Assembly: GCA_016935985.1 (NCBI GenBank)
Contig: JAFGPW010000004.1
Span: 88,752-152,751 of the forward strand
Length of the DNA: 64,000 bases
Reading direction: 5' to 3'
DNA from: Candidatus Woesearchaeota archaeon
GTDB lineage: Archaea > Nanobdellota > Nanobdellia > Woesearchaeales > JAFGPW01
Position numbers and translations under genes: made by a program. The notes beneath the pieces are model-generated. The model made no database searches. It worked only from the letters and a program-made list of their open reading frames with translations, and was not told the origin of the DNA. Shown one piece after another: positions 22,687 to 30,313 of the stretch (positions within the stretch are counted from its first letter, which is position 1; each line of letters starts with the position of its first letter).

Positions 22687-23603
22687 CCTTTCACCCCCGC
22701 GACGATGAGCGGGAAGGCGATTGTCGCGTCAGCCTCGACGACGACGGTGCTGCCCTGCTCCCGGATCTTGCTCCAGCTCTTCGCCTCGCTCGGCCGGGCG
22801 CCGGAGAGGCTGCCGTCGTAGGGGGTGCCGGTCGAGACGTAGACCGCATAGTCCATGCCGTCGCGCAGGATGCTGACGCCGATCGCGTGGTGCTTGGCGA
22901 ACCCGCCGCCGAGGATGATGCCGCCGACCTTCTCCGCCTGCAGGACCGCGCCCGCGAGCGCCTGCATGTCGGCGGTGACGTCGATGATGAACTCGGGATG
23001 CTTCTTCTTGAAGAAATACGCCTGCAGGCCGAACGCGCCGTCGGTGGGCGCCGGGCAGTAGATAGGGATGCGGTTCTGGGAGGCCCAGCGGATGATTGAG
23101 CCCTCGTCATCGACCTGCGCGCCGAGGCGCGCGATGAGCTCGGATGGCGCCCACACCCCCTTCTCGGCGAGGCACGCCGCGAAGAACGGCTGGAGCGCGT
23201 CCTCGAGGAACTGGTAGTGCTCCGACGGGACGAGGATGTCGCCGATGCGGTTGATGCCCCGCCGGTGGAGCTCGATGTCGTCGGCCGCGAAGTCGCCGAG
23301 GGCGAACGGCGCGCGTGTCTTCATGAGGTCCTCCTCGACCGAGCCGATGCCGGTTATGATGAGGTCGACGAACCGCTCCTTTGCGAGCTGGGCGAAGAGC
23401 TCGCGCAGGCCCGACGATACCATGTTCGAGGTGAAGGTGAGGATGACGAGCGCCTTGTCCTGCTTCATCCGCCTGATGAGCCGCACCGCCTCCCCCACGC
23501 GGGACGCCTGGAAGCCGACGGCGCCGTAGCGTTCAGCGAGGTCCGCGGCCTTCATGCCCGGCTCGATCCTGATCCCTTCCACCGGTGGCGCGTCGGGTGC
23601 CAT
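22683..23603 (-). CDS. dys: Deoxyhypusine synthase
   Basis: This NAD-dependent enzyme transfers the aminobutyl group of spermidine to a lysine of the translation factor aIF5A. The 306-residue length is normal. Motifs include 'LTFTSNMVSSGLRELFAQL' (NAD site), 'IITGIGSVEEDLMKT', 'IYCPAPTDGAFG', and the active-site lysine in 'GGGFAKHHAIG', followed by 'DYAVYVSTGTPYDGSLSGA' and 'VVVEADATIAFPLI'. A TATA box at 23626-23636 is about 27 bases before the ATG, giving a leaderless start. Its presence implies polyamine metabolism and aIF5A elsewhere in the genome. Confidence 0.97.
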   Translation of the reverse strand: MAPDAPPVEGIRIEPGMKAADLAERYGAVGFQASRVGEAVRLIRRMKQDKALVILTFTSNMVSSGLRELFAQLAKERFVDLIITGIGSVEEDLMKTRAPFALGDFAADDIELHRRGINRIGDILVPSEHYQFLEDALQPFFAACLAEKGVWAPSELIARLGAQVDDEGSIIRWASQNRIPIYCPAPTDGAFGLQAYFFKKKHPEFIIDVTADMQALAGAVLQAEKVGGIILGGGFAKHHAIGVSILRDGMDYAVYVSTGTPYDGSLSGARPSEAKSWSKIREQGSTVVVEADATIAFPLIVAGVKG

Positions 23604-23716
23604 GGAAGCCGCGGAGGCGGGCCGCCGTATATAAATCTTTGCTGCCAGGGGCCGCGAAACCTTTAAATACTAACCCCGGTTACGCCCACGTATCGAACAC
23701 TCAAGGTGATACGCAT

Positions 23717-24130
23717 ATGACGATTGTCGGATTCAATTTCACGAAGCTCGTCGCCGAACGCAAGGGCGCGATAAGGGGCAAGATCAACATCAACAACAAC
23801 GTCGCGATCAAGAGCGTCGAGCCCGCGAACCTCTCGCTCGGCAAGAACAAGGAGGACGGCGTCAGGTTCACCTTCCAGTTCACCGCCAAGTACGAGCCCA
23901 AGGCGGGGGAGATCGAGATCTGGGGAGACATCATCTATATGGAGGAGGCGTCCAAGGTCAAGGAGATCCTCGATTCCTGGAAGAAGAGCAAGAAGGTCTC
24001 CCAAGCGGTCATGACCCAGATCCTCAACACCACGCTCACCAAGTGCAACATCCAGGCGCTCGTGATGAGCCGCGACATCAACCTGCCGCCGCCCATCCCG
24101 CTGCCCAAGGTGAGCGCTGAGAAGAAGTGA
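23717..24130 (+). CDS. SecB-fold-like small protein
   Basis: The 137-residue protein is predicted to be strands followed by a long helix. It ends 'ALVMSRDINLPPPIPLPKV', similar in position and pattern to the C-terminal 'LPP' segment of SecB-type chaperones. The central 'RFTFQFTAKYEPKAGEIEIW' resembles the SecB sheet. I propose a SecB-like chaperone fold, as reported for some archaeal proteins, but sequence alone makes this tentative. The TATA box is at 23660-23669 and a ribosome site AAGGTGAT sits six bases before the ATG. A pyrimidine-rich terminator follows. Confidence 0.75.
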   Translation: MTIVGFNFTKLVAERKGAIRGKININNNVAIKSVEPANLSLGKNKEDGVRFTFQFTAKYEPKAGEIEIWGDIIYMEEASKVKEILDSWKKSKKVSQAVMTQILNTTLTKCNIQALVMSRDINLPPPIPLPKVSAEKK

Positions 24131-24136
24131 GCCCTC

Positions 24137-24178
24137 CTCGTTCCCTTCTTCTTTCCCCTTCTCTTCCCTTTTTCTCTC
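24137..24178 (+). terminator. Pyrimidine-rich transcription terminator
   Basis: A 40-base tract made almost only of T and C, with runs CTTTTT and TTTCTTTCC, follows the stop codon of the SecB-like gene. Archaeal RNA polymerase terminates at such T-rich tracts without a hairpin. The next TATA box starts about 60 bases later. Confidence 0.6.
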
Positions 24179-24312
24179 GATAGCGTGTCCTATGTTTATA
24201 TATTCCCCTTGTCGCCACGGGCTGGAAGGAGCATGCGAAACCTTTAAAAACACCGGCCCATTCATGACAGAGGGGGCAGGCGGCTTCCTGTCTCCCCGGG
24301 GGGTTCGTGCAT

Positions 24313-26610
24313 ATGGCCGAGAAGCAGGATCCAGGGATCAACCTCAAGGTGGCTGAGGCCATCCAGGACGACGTGAACAAGGGGATCGTCAGGATAGACT
24401 CCACCTTCATGCACCAGATCGGCGTGCGGCCCGGCGATTTCGTCGAGATCGAGGACAAGAGGAGGACCGTCGCGATGGTCGACCGCGCGTACCCAGGGGA
24501 CATCGGCCTTCCCATCATAAGGATGGACGGCATCATCCGCAGGAACGCCAAGACCGGCATGGGCGAGCAGGTGGCGGTCCGCAAGGGCGAGGTGAAGGAG
24601 GCGAAGCGCGTGGTGATCGCTCCGGCGACGGCCGAGGTCACCGTTCGCGCATCGCCGGCAGTCTTCAAGCGGGGGTTGCTCGGCCGCGCGGTGATCAAGG
24701 GCGACATCGTCGCGCTCGGCGGCACCAAGCGGCGCAGGACGACCATGAGCGAGAACCCGCTCTTCAACGAGGTATTCTCCATGCTCGACGAGCAGGGCGT
24801 GTTCGGCGGGTTCGGCTTCTCCGACATCAAGTTCATCATCGTCGAGACCTCGCCGAAGACAGCAGTCATCATCACCGAGCAGACGAACGTCGAGTTCAAC
24901 CCCGAGGCGGTCTCCGAGCTCCAGGAGGAGCGCGCCCTCGAGGTGACGTACGAGGACATCGGCGGCCTCGACGACGAGATATCGAAGATACGCGAGATGG
25001 TGGAGCTGCCGCTCAAGCACCCGGAGCTCTTCGAGCGGCTGGGCATCGAGGCGCCGAAGGGGGTGCTGCTCCACGGCCCGCCGGGAACGGGAAAGACGTT
25101 ACTCGCAAAAGCGGTCGCAAACGAGACCAACTCCAATTTCATCCTGATCAACGGCCCGGAGATCATGAGCAAGTATTACGGCCAGAGCGAGGAGAACCTG
25201 CGCAAGAAGTTCGAGGACGCGGAGAAGAACGCGCCCTCCATCATCTTCATCGACGAGATCGACGCGATCGCCTCCAAGCGCGAGGAGTCCAAAGGCGAGG
25301 TGGAGCGGCGCGTCGTCGCGCAGCTGCTCGCCATCATGGACGGGCTGAAGAGCAGGGGGAGGGTCGTCGTGATCGCCGCGACGAACATCCCGAACTCGCT
25401 CGACCCTGCGCTCAGGAGGCCCGGCAGGTTCGACCGCGAGCTCGAGATCGGCGTGCCAGGAAAGGAGGGGAGGCTCAACGTCCTGAAGATCCACACCCGC
25501 AGCATGCCGCTCGGGAAAGATGTCAACCTCAAGCGGCTCGCCGAGATCACCCACGGCTTCGTAGGAGCCGACCTCGCCGCCCTCGCGAGGGAGGCCGCGA
25601 TGGTGGTGCTCAGGCGGATACTCCCTGACATCAAGCTCGCCGACGGCGAGGAGATCCCGAAAGAGATCCTCGAGCGGCTCGTGCTCGCGCACGCCGACTT
25701 CATGGACGCGCTGAAGGTCGTGCGCCCGTCGGCGCTCCGCGAGGTGCTGATCGAGGTGCCGAACATCTCCTGGGAGCAGATCGGCGGCCTTTCCGACGTC
25801 AAGCAGGAGCTCGCCGAGGCGGTCGAGTGGCCGCTGAAGCATCCGAAGGCGTTCAAGGCCCTCGGCGTCAAGCCGCCGAAGGGGGTGCTGCTCTACGGCC
25901 CGCCAGGGACAGGAAAGACGCTTCTTGCGAAGGCGGTCGCGAACCAGAGCCAGGCGAACTTCATCCTGGTCAAGGGCCCTGAGCTCCTCTCGAAATGGGT
26001 CGGGGAGTCGGAGAAGGGGGTGCGGAAGATATTCGACAAGGCGCGCCAGACCGCGCCCACGATAATCTTCTTCGATGAGATCGACGCGATCGCGCCCAAG
26101 CGCGGGCTGCACACCGACGCGAACGTCACCGAACGGGTGGTCAACCAGCTGCTCACCGAGATGGACGGCTTGCAGGAGCTGATCGACGTGGTGATCATCG
26201 CCGCGACGAACCGGCCGGACATCATCGACCCGGCGCTGCTGCGCCCCGGCAGGTTCGACCGGCTCATCCTGACGCCGGTGCCGGACGCGAGGACCCGCGC
26301 CGAGATCTTTAGGGTGCACACCGCGAGGATGCCGCTCGCGAAGGGCGTGCTGATCGAGGAGCTCGCGCAGAAGACCGAGAACTATGTCGGCGCCGACATT
26401 GAGTCCATCTGCCGCGAGGCGGCGATCCTCGCGCTCCGGAAGGACATCAGGGCGAAAGAGGTGACGATGGCGCACTTCATCGAGGCGATCGAGAAGGTCC
26501 GCCCGTCGGTGACGAGGGACACCCAGGCCGAGTACGCGGAGATGGAGCAGTATTTCAGGAGCGCGAAGGCGCGCCAGATGCAGGAGGAGAAGCCTGCGTA
26601 TATGGGCTGA
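24313..26610 (+). CDS. cdc48: Cdc48/p97-type AAA ATPase (VAT)
   Basis: This double-ring AAA+ unfoldase extracts and unfolds proteins, typically feeding the proteasome. The 765 residues contain an N-domain (double-psi barrel, '[20 protein letters not shown]') and two ATPase modules. D1 has Walker A GPPGTGKT near residue 255 and Walker B '[11 protein letters not shown]'; D2 has Walker A near residue 529 and '[12 protein letters not shown]'. Sensor and arginine-finger motifs ('[19 protein letters not shown]', '[19 protein letters not shown]') are intact. The C-terminal tail lacks an obvious HbYX motif at its very end ('KPAYMG'). The TATA box is at 24242-24250; a GTG two codons upstream is an alternative start. 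Confidence 0.97.
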   Translation: MAEKQDPGINLKVAEAIQDDVNKGIVRIDSTFMHQIGVRPGDFVEIEDKRRTVAMVDRAYPGDIGLPIIRMDGIIRRNAKTGMGEQVAVRKGEVKEAKRVVIAPATAEVTVRASPAVFKRGLLGRAVIKGDIVALGGTKRRRTTMSENPLFNEVFSMLDEQGVFGGFGFSDIKFIIVETSPKTAVIITEQTNVEFNPEAVSELQEERALEVTYEDIGGLDDEISKIREMVELPLKHPELFERLGIEAPKGVLLHGPPGTGKTLLAKAVANETNSNFILINGPEIMSKYYGQSEENLRKKFEDAEKNAPSIIFIDEIDAIASKREESKGEVERRVVAQLLAIMDGLKSRGRVVVIAATNIPNSLDPALRRPGRFDRELEIGVPGKEGRLNVLKIHTRSMPLGKDVNLKRLAEITHGFVGADLAALAREAAMVVLRRILPDIKLADGEEIPKEILERLVLAHADFMDALKVVRPSALREVLIEVPNISWEQIGGLSDVKQELAEAVEWPLKHPKAFKALGVKPPKGVLLYGPPGTGKTLLAKAVANQSQANFILVKGPELLSKWVGESEKGVRKIFDKARQTAPTIIFFDEIDAIAPKRGLHTDANVTERVVNQLLTEMDGLQELIDVVIIAATNRPDIIDPALLRPGRFDRLILTPVPDARTRAEIFRVHTARMPLAKGVLIEELAQKTENYVGADIESICREAAILALRKDIRAKEVTMAHFIEAIEKVRPSVTRDTQAEYAEMEQYFRSAKARQMQEEKPAYMG

Positions 26611-26640
26611 TACGGCAGCAGGCGGCCGCGCCCAGAGACG

Positions 26641-27402
26641 ATGGTGGCACTACGGACGATCGTGAGGTTCCTTGACAGCACGCTCAAGATCGCCGACTGG
26701 AAGAATCATGATTCGTCGGTGAACGGCGTGCAGGTCCGCGGCAGGAGCCGGGTGGACCGCATCGGCTTTGCCGTCGACGGCTGCATGGCGACCTTCAAGG
26801 AGGCGGCACGGCGGAAGTGCGACATGATCGTCGTCCATCATGGCATCCTCTGGCGGCCGTACATGCATTCCCCGACGCTCATGCGGCGGCAGCTCGCGTT
26901 CCTCAGGGAGAAGGGGATCACTCTCTATGCCGCACACCTCCCGCTCGACGCGCATCCGAAGCACGGCAACAACGCGGTGATGGCGCAGCTCCTCGGGCTC
27001 CAGGGCCTGAAGAAGTTCGGCAGGTATCACGGCAGGAGCATCGGCTATGAGGGGACCCTGAAAAAGGCCTGTTCCCTCAAGGGGATATCGGTCGACATCG
27101 CGACCATGCTCGATTCCGATATCGACGTCCTCGGCTTCGGTCCGAAACGGGTCCGCCGCATCGCCATCGCCTCGGGGAAGGCCGACGATTGCGCCTACGA
27201 AGCGATCGACAAGGGGATCGACCTGCTGCTGGTGGGGGAGACCAGCCACTCGCGGTACCACGTCGCCGAGGAGGGGAGGCTCAACCTCGTCTTCGGTGGC
27301 CATTACGCGACCGAGGTATTCGGCCTGCGCGCCATCCAGACGCTCGTCGCGCAGCGATTCTCGGTCCCGATGGTCTTCATCCACCTCCCGACCGGCTACT
27401 AG
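26641..27402 (+). CDS. Nif3-like dinuclear metal-centre protein
   Basis: The 253-residue protein belongs to the Nif3/YbgI family, toroidal hexamers with a two-metal site whose role is uncertain (GTP cyclohydrolase I type 2-like). It shows 'NGVQVRGRSRVDRIGFAVD', the His-His pair in 'MIVVHHGILWRP', 'LYAAHLPLDAHPKHGNN', 'GETSHSRYHVAEEGRLNLV' and 'GGHYATEVFGLRAI', all of which supply metal ligands. It lies 17 bases upstream of gatD and likely shares its transcript, perhaps together with cdc48 30 bases further up. Confidence 0.92.
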   Translation: MVALRTIVRFLDSTLKIADWKNHDSSVNGVQVRGRSRVDRIGFAVDGCMATFKEAARRKCDMIVVHHGILWRPYMHSPTLMRRQLAFLREKGITLYAAHLPLDAHPKHGNNAVMAQLLGLQGLKKFGRYHGRSIGYEGTLKKACSLKGISVDIATMLDSDIDVLGFGPKRVRRIAIASGKADDCAYEAIDKGIDLLLVGETSHSRYHVAEEGRLNLVFGGHYATEVFGLRAIQTLVAQRFSVPMVFIHLPTGY

Positions 27403-27419
27403 AACGAGGCACGAGACCC

Positions 27420-28712
27420 ATGGCATCCTGCAAGGAAGGCGACCGCGTCGCCATCACCACGGACGACGGTATCTATGAGGGAATCCTCATGCCGCGGCCC
27501 GAGCTCCTTCCGAAGGGCTTCCGCGTTCTCAAGCTCGACAGCGGCTACAACATTGGGATCGACGAGAAGAGGATCCGTAAGACCGATCTCCTCGAGGCGT
27601 ACGCGCCGAAGGCGCAGAGGCGCGCCGCGCGCCCCCCGAGGAAGGGGCTCCCGACGGTCGCGATCCTCTCGACCGGCGGCACGATCGCGAGCAGGATCGA
27701 CTACCGGACCGGCGGCGTCTCCGCCGACTACACCGCAGACGACTACCTCGCGATGCTGCCGTACCTCGCCGACATCGCGAACATCCGCGCGAGGAAGGTG
27801 ATGGAGCTGATGAGCGAGGACATGCTCCCCGCCGACTGGCAGGCGATGGCGCGCGCCATCAAGAAGGAGCTCGATGCCGGGGCTGACGGCGTCGTCCTCA
27901 CCGTCGGGACCGACACGCTCCATTTCGTGTCAGCGGCGCTCTCGTTCTTCCTGAAGGGTTTGGAGAGGCCCGTCGTCATCACCGCGGCCCAGCGCTCGAT
28001 CGACCGGGGGTCGTCAGACGCGTTCATGAACCTCGCCTGCGCAAGTACCGCAGCCGCGAAGGCTGACATCGCCGGGGTCGTCACGTGCCTGCATGGCACC
28101 ACCGACGACGAGTATTGCCTGCTCATCCGCGGCACCAAGGCGCGCAAGATGCACACCTCGCGGCGCGACGCCTTCCGGCCGGTCAACGACACGCCTGTCG
28201 CCAGGGTCTACGAATCAGGGAGGATCGAGATGCTCAGGAAGGACCTCCCGAAGCGCGGGAAGGGGACGTGCGAGACGGACGACGCGTTCTTCGAGAAGAC
28301 GGCGCTCGTGCAGGTCTATCCAGGCATGGACCCGAAAGTGATCGACTTCTATGTCGACGCTGGTTATAGGGGGATCGTGCTCGCCGCGACAGCGCTCGGC
28401 CATGTGCCCACGAACGGGAAGAAGAGCATCATCCCGAACCTCGCCCGCGCCCAGGAGAAGGGAATCGCGATTGTCGTCGCGAGCCAGACGCTCTACGGAC
28501 GCGTCCATCCCTATGTCTACACGAACCTGCGCAGGCTCTCGGTCGAGCTCGGCTGCCTCTTCGTCGAGGACATGCTCCCCGAGACGGCATATATCAAGCT
28601 CGGCTGGGTCCTCGGCCACGCGAAGAGGCCTGAGGACGTGAAGAGGATGATGCTCGAGGACGTCGCCGGCGAGATCACGGAGCGGAGCGAGGAGGGGACA
28701 TTCCTCTCCTGA
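27420..28712 (+). CDS. gatD: Glu-tRNA(Gln) amidotransferase subunit D
   Basis: GatD releases ammonia from glutamine or asparagine for the conversion of Glu-tRNA(Gln) to Gln-tRNA(Gln) by GatE. The 430-residue protein has an N-terminal SH3-like domain ('EGDRVAITTDDGIYEGIL') and an asparaginase-type domain with the catalytic Thr in 'ILSTGGTIASRIDY', the second Thr-Asp in 'TVGTDTLHF', and the lysine region after 'GTTDDEYCLLIRGTKARKMH'. The family-specific start is the ATG at 27420; the longer frame is a shadow. gatE follows after 25 bases. Confidence 0.96.
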   Translation: MASCKEGDRVAITTDDGIYEGILMPRPELLPKGFRVLKLDSGYNIGIDEKRIRKTDLLEAYAPKAQRRAARPPRKGLPTVAILSTGGTIASRIDYRTGGVSADYTADDYLAMLPYLADIANIRARKVMELMSEDMLPADWQAMARAIKKELDAGADGVVLTVGTDTLHFVSAALSFFLKGLERPVVITAAQRSIDRGSSDAFMNLACASTAAAKADIAGVVTCLHGTTDDEYCLLIRGTKARKMHTSRRDAFRPVNDTPVARVYESGRIEMLRKDLPKRGKGTCETDDAFFEKTALVQVYPGMDPKVIDFYVDAGYRGIVLAATALGHVPTNGKKSIIPNLARAQEKGIAIVVASQTLYGRVHPYVYTNLRRLSVELGCLFVEDMLPETAYIKLGWVLGHAKRPEDVKRMMLEDVAGEITERSEEGTFLS

Positions 28713-28737
28713 TCACCACTGAACACGATCGACCACC

Positions 28738-30174
28738 ATGGCAGACACAGACAGGAAGGACGATCCGGGGATCGGCCTGAAGTGCGGCATCGAGATCCAC
28801 CAGCAGCTCGAGGGGAAGAAGCTCTTCTGCGGCTGTCCGACCGAGATCAGGAAAGGAAGCCCCGATTTCACCGTCACCCGACGGCTGCGCGCCGCTGCCG
28901 GCGAGACCGGCGAGATCGACCAGGCGGCGGAGCACGAAGAGCGAAAGGCGAAGACCTTCGTCTATCAGGGCTATGCGGACTGCACCTGCCTCGTCGAGAC
29001 CGATGAGGAGCCGCCGCACGCGATCAACAAGGACGCCCTCGAGGCGACGGTCATCGTCTGCAGGCAGCTCGGCGCGCGCCTCGTCGACGAGGTGCAGGTG
29101 ATGCGAAAGACCGTGATCGACGGGAGCAACACGTCCGGATTCCAGCGGACCGCGCTCGTCGGCATGGACGGCTCGATCGAGCTCGACGGCAGGCGCATCA
29201 GCATCCCCACCGTCTGCCTCGAGGAGGAGGCGTGCCAGGTGGTCGAGCGGACCGCGGGGAAGGATGTCTACAACCTCTCGCGGCTGGGCATCCCGCTCAT
29301 CGAGATCGCCTCAGGCCCCGACATCACGACGCCTGAGGAGGCCAGGCGCGTGTGCGAGCGCATCGGCATGATCCTCCGGAGCACCGGCAGGTGCAAGCGC
29401 GGCATCGGCTCGATACGCCAGGACGTCAACGTCTCGATCAAGGGCGGGGCGCGCGTCGAGATCAAGGGGTTCCAGGACCTGCGGAGCATCCCGAAGGTGA
29501 TCGACGGCGAGATCGCGCGCCAGCAATCCTTGGTCGCGAAGGGCAGACGGGCGAAAAATGAGGTGCGCAAGGCGGAGCCCGATTTCTCGACCTCTTTCCT
29601 GCGGCCGATGCCCGGCGCCTCCCGCATGTATCCTGAGACCGACGTGATGCCGTTCCCGACAGCGGGGCTCGGGGCCGAGATGCTCGAGAGCGTCGAGAGC
29701 CAGCTCGCACGGCTCATCGGGGAGCACGGCCTGTCTGAGGAGACGGCGAAGACGATCGTGAAGGACGGCATCCCGTTCGCCCGGTATGCGGCCCGCTATT
29801 CCAAGGTCGAGCCGCGGTTCATCGCGGCGACGCTTCTCGAGACCCCGAAGGAGCTGCGCAGGAAGCACAAGATCGATGCCGACCTCATGCCCTTCATGGA
29901 CGAGGTGCTCGGCAAGCTCGACGAGGGGGCGATCACCAAGGACGCGGTCCCTGAGGTGCTGCTCGCTCTCGGGAGGGGGGAGCGGGTCGATTATGCCCGA
30001 TATCTGAGCGTCCCGACAGCCGAGGTCGAGGCCTTCATCAGGGACCTTGTCGCGAAGCATCCCGGCGCGCCGATCGGCGGGCTCATGGGCCAGGTGATGG
30101 CGGAATACAGGGGAAAGGTCGACGGGAAGAGGGCGATGGACCTCCTGCGGAAGCATCACGCCCCGGGCAGGTAG
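28738..30174 (+). CDS. gatE: Glu-tRNA(Gln) amidotransferase subunit E, short form lacking the GAD domain
   Basis: GatE activates Glu-tRNA(Gln) with ATP and amidates it. The 478 residues contain the catalytic cradle ('KCGIEIHQQLEGKKLFCGCP', 'SRLGIPLIEIASGPDITTPE', 'RQDVNVSIKGGARVEIKGFQ') and the helical and YqeY-like tail ('IGGLMGQVMAEYRGKVDGK'). The 'ASRMYPETDVMPFP' motif marks GatE rather than GatB. Textbook GatE proteins are over 600 residues because an AspRS-like GAD domain is inserted between the cradle and this motif. Here the cradle runs into the motif after a short linker, so that domain appears to be absent. Zinc-type cysteines are present in the N-terminal part. Confidence 0.94.
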   Translation: MADTDRKDDPGIGLKCGIEIHQQLEGKKLFCGCPTEIRKGSPDFTVTRRLRAAAGETGEIDQAAEHEERKAKTFVYQGYADCTCLVETDEEPPHAINKDALEATVIVCRQLGARLVDEVQVMRKTVIDGSNTSGFQRTALVGMDGSIELDGRRISIPTVCLEEEACQVVERTAGKDVYNLSRLGIPLIEIASGPDITTPEEARRVCERIGMILRSTGRCKRGIGSIRQDVNVSIKGGARVEIKGFQDLRSIPKVIDGEIARQQSLVAKGRRAKNEVRKAEPDFSTSFLRPMPGASRMYPETDVMPFPTAGLGAEMLESVESQLARLIGEHGLSEETAKTIVKDGIPFARYAARYSKVEPRFIAATLLETPKELRRKHKIDADLMPFMDEVLGKLDEGAITKDAVPEVLLALGRGERVDYARYLSVPTAEVEAFIRDLVAKHPGAPIGGLMGQVMAEYRGKVDGKRAMDLLRKHHAPGR

Positions 30175-30192
30175 GTGGATAGCACACCCATT

Positions 30193-30313
30193 AAATTTAT
30201 ATAGGCATGGCTGATTCTGCAGCATACGATGCGGTGGTGAATTCTCCTCTGCACCCGTCCCATACGCAGCGATTCCGAACGACAATCGACCAACCATATC
30301 GGAGGGAATACGA
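30193..30313 (+). promoter_or_regulatory. Promoter and long leader of ppdK
   Basis: The TATA box AAATTTATATAGG lies at 30193-30204. Transcription is expected near 30228, leaving a leader of about 85 bases that ends in the ribosome site GGAGGG at 30301-30306, eight bases before the ATG. This is among the longest leaders in the window; I see no recognised riboswitch in it. Confidence 0.55.

Noticed and set aside
24262..26475. Long minus-strand open frames opposite cdc48
   Set aside because: They mirror the third-position GC of the real gene, contain no known motif, and lack a promoter.
26650..27426. Minus-strand frame opposite the Nif3-like gene
   Set aside because: Antisense shadow with Arg/Asp/Val-rich composition and no motif.
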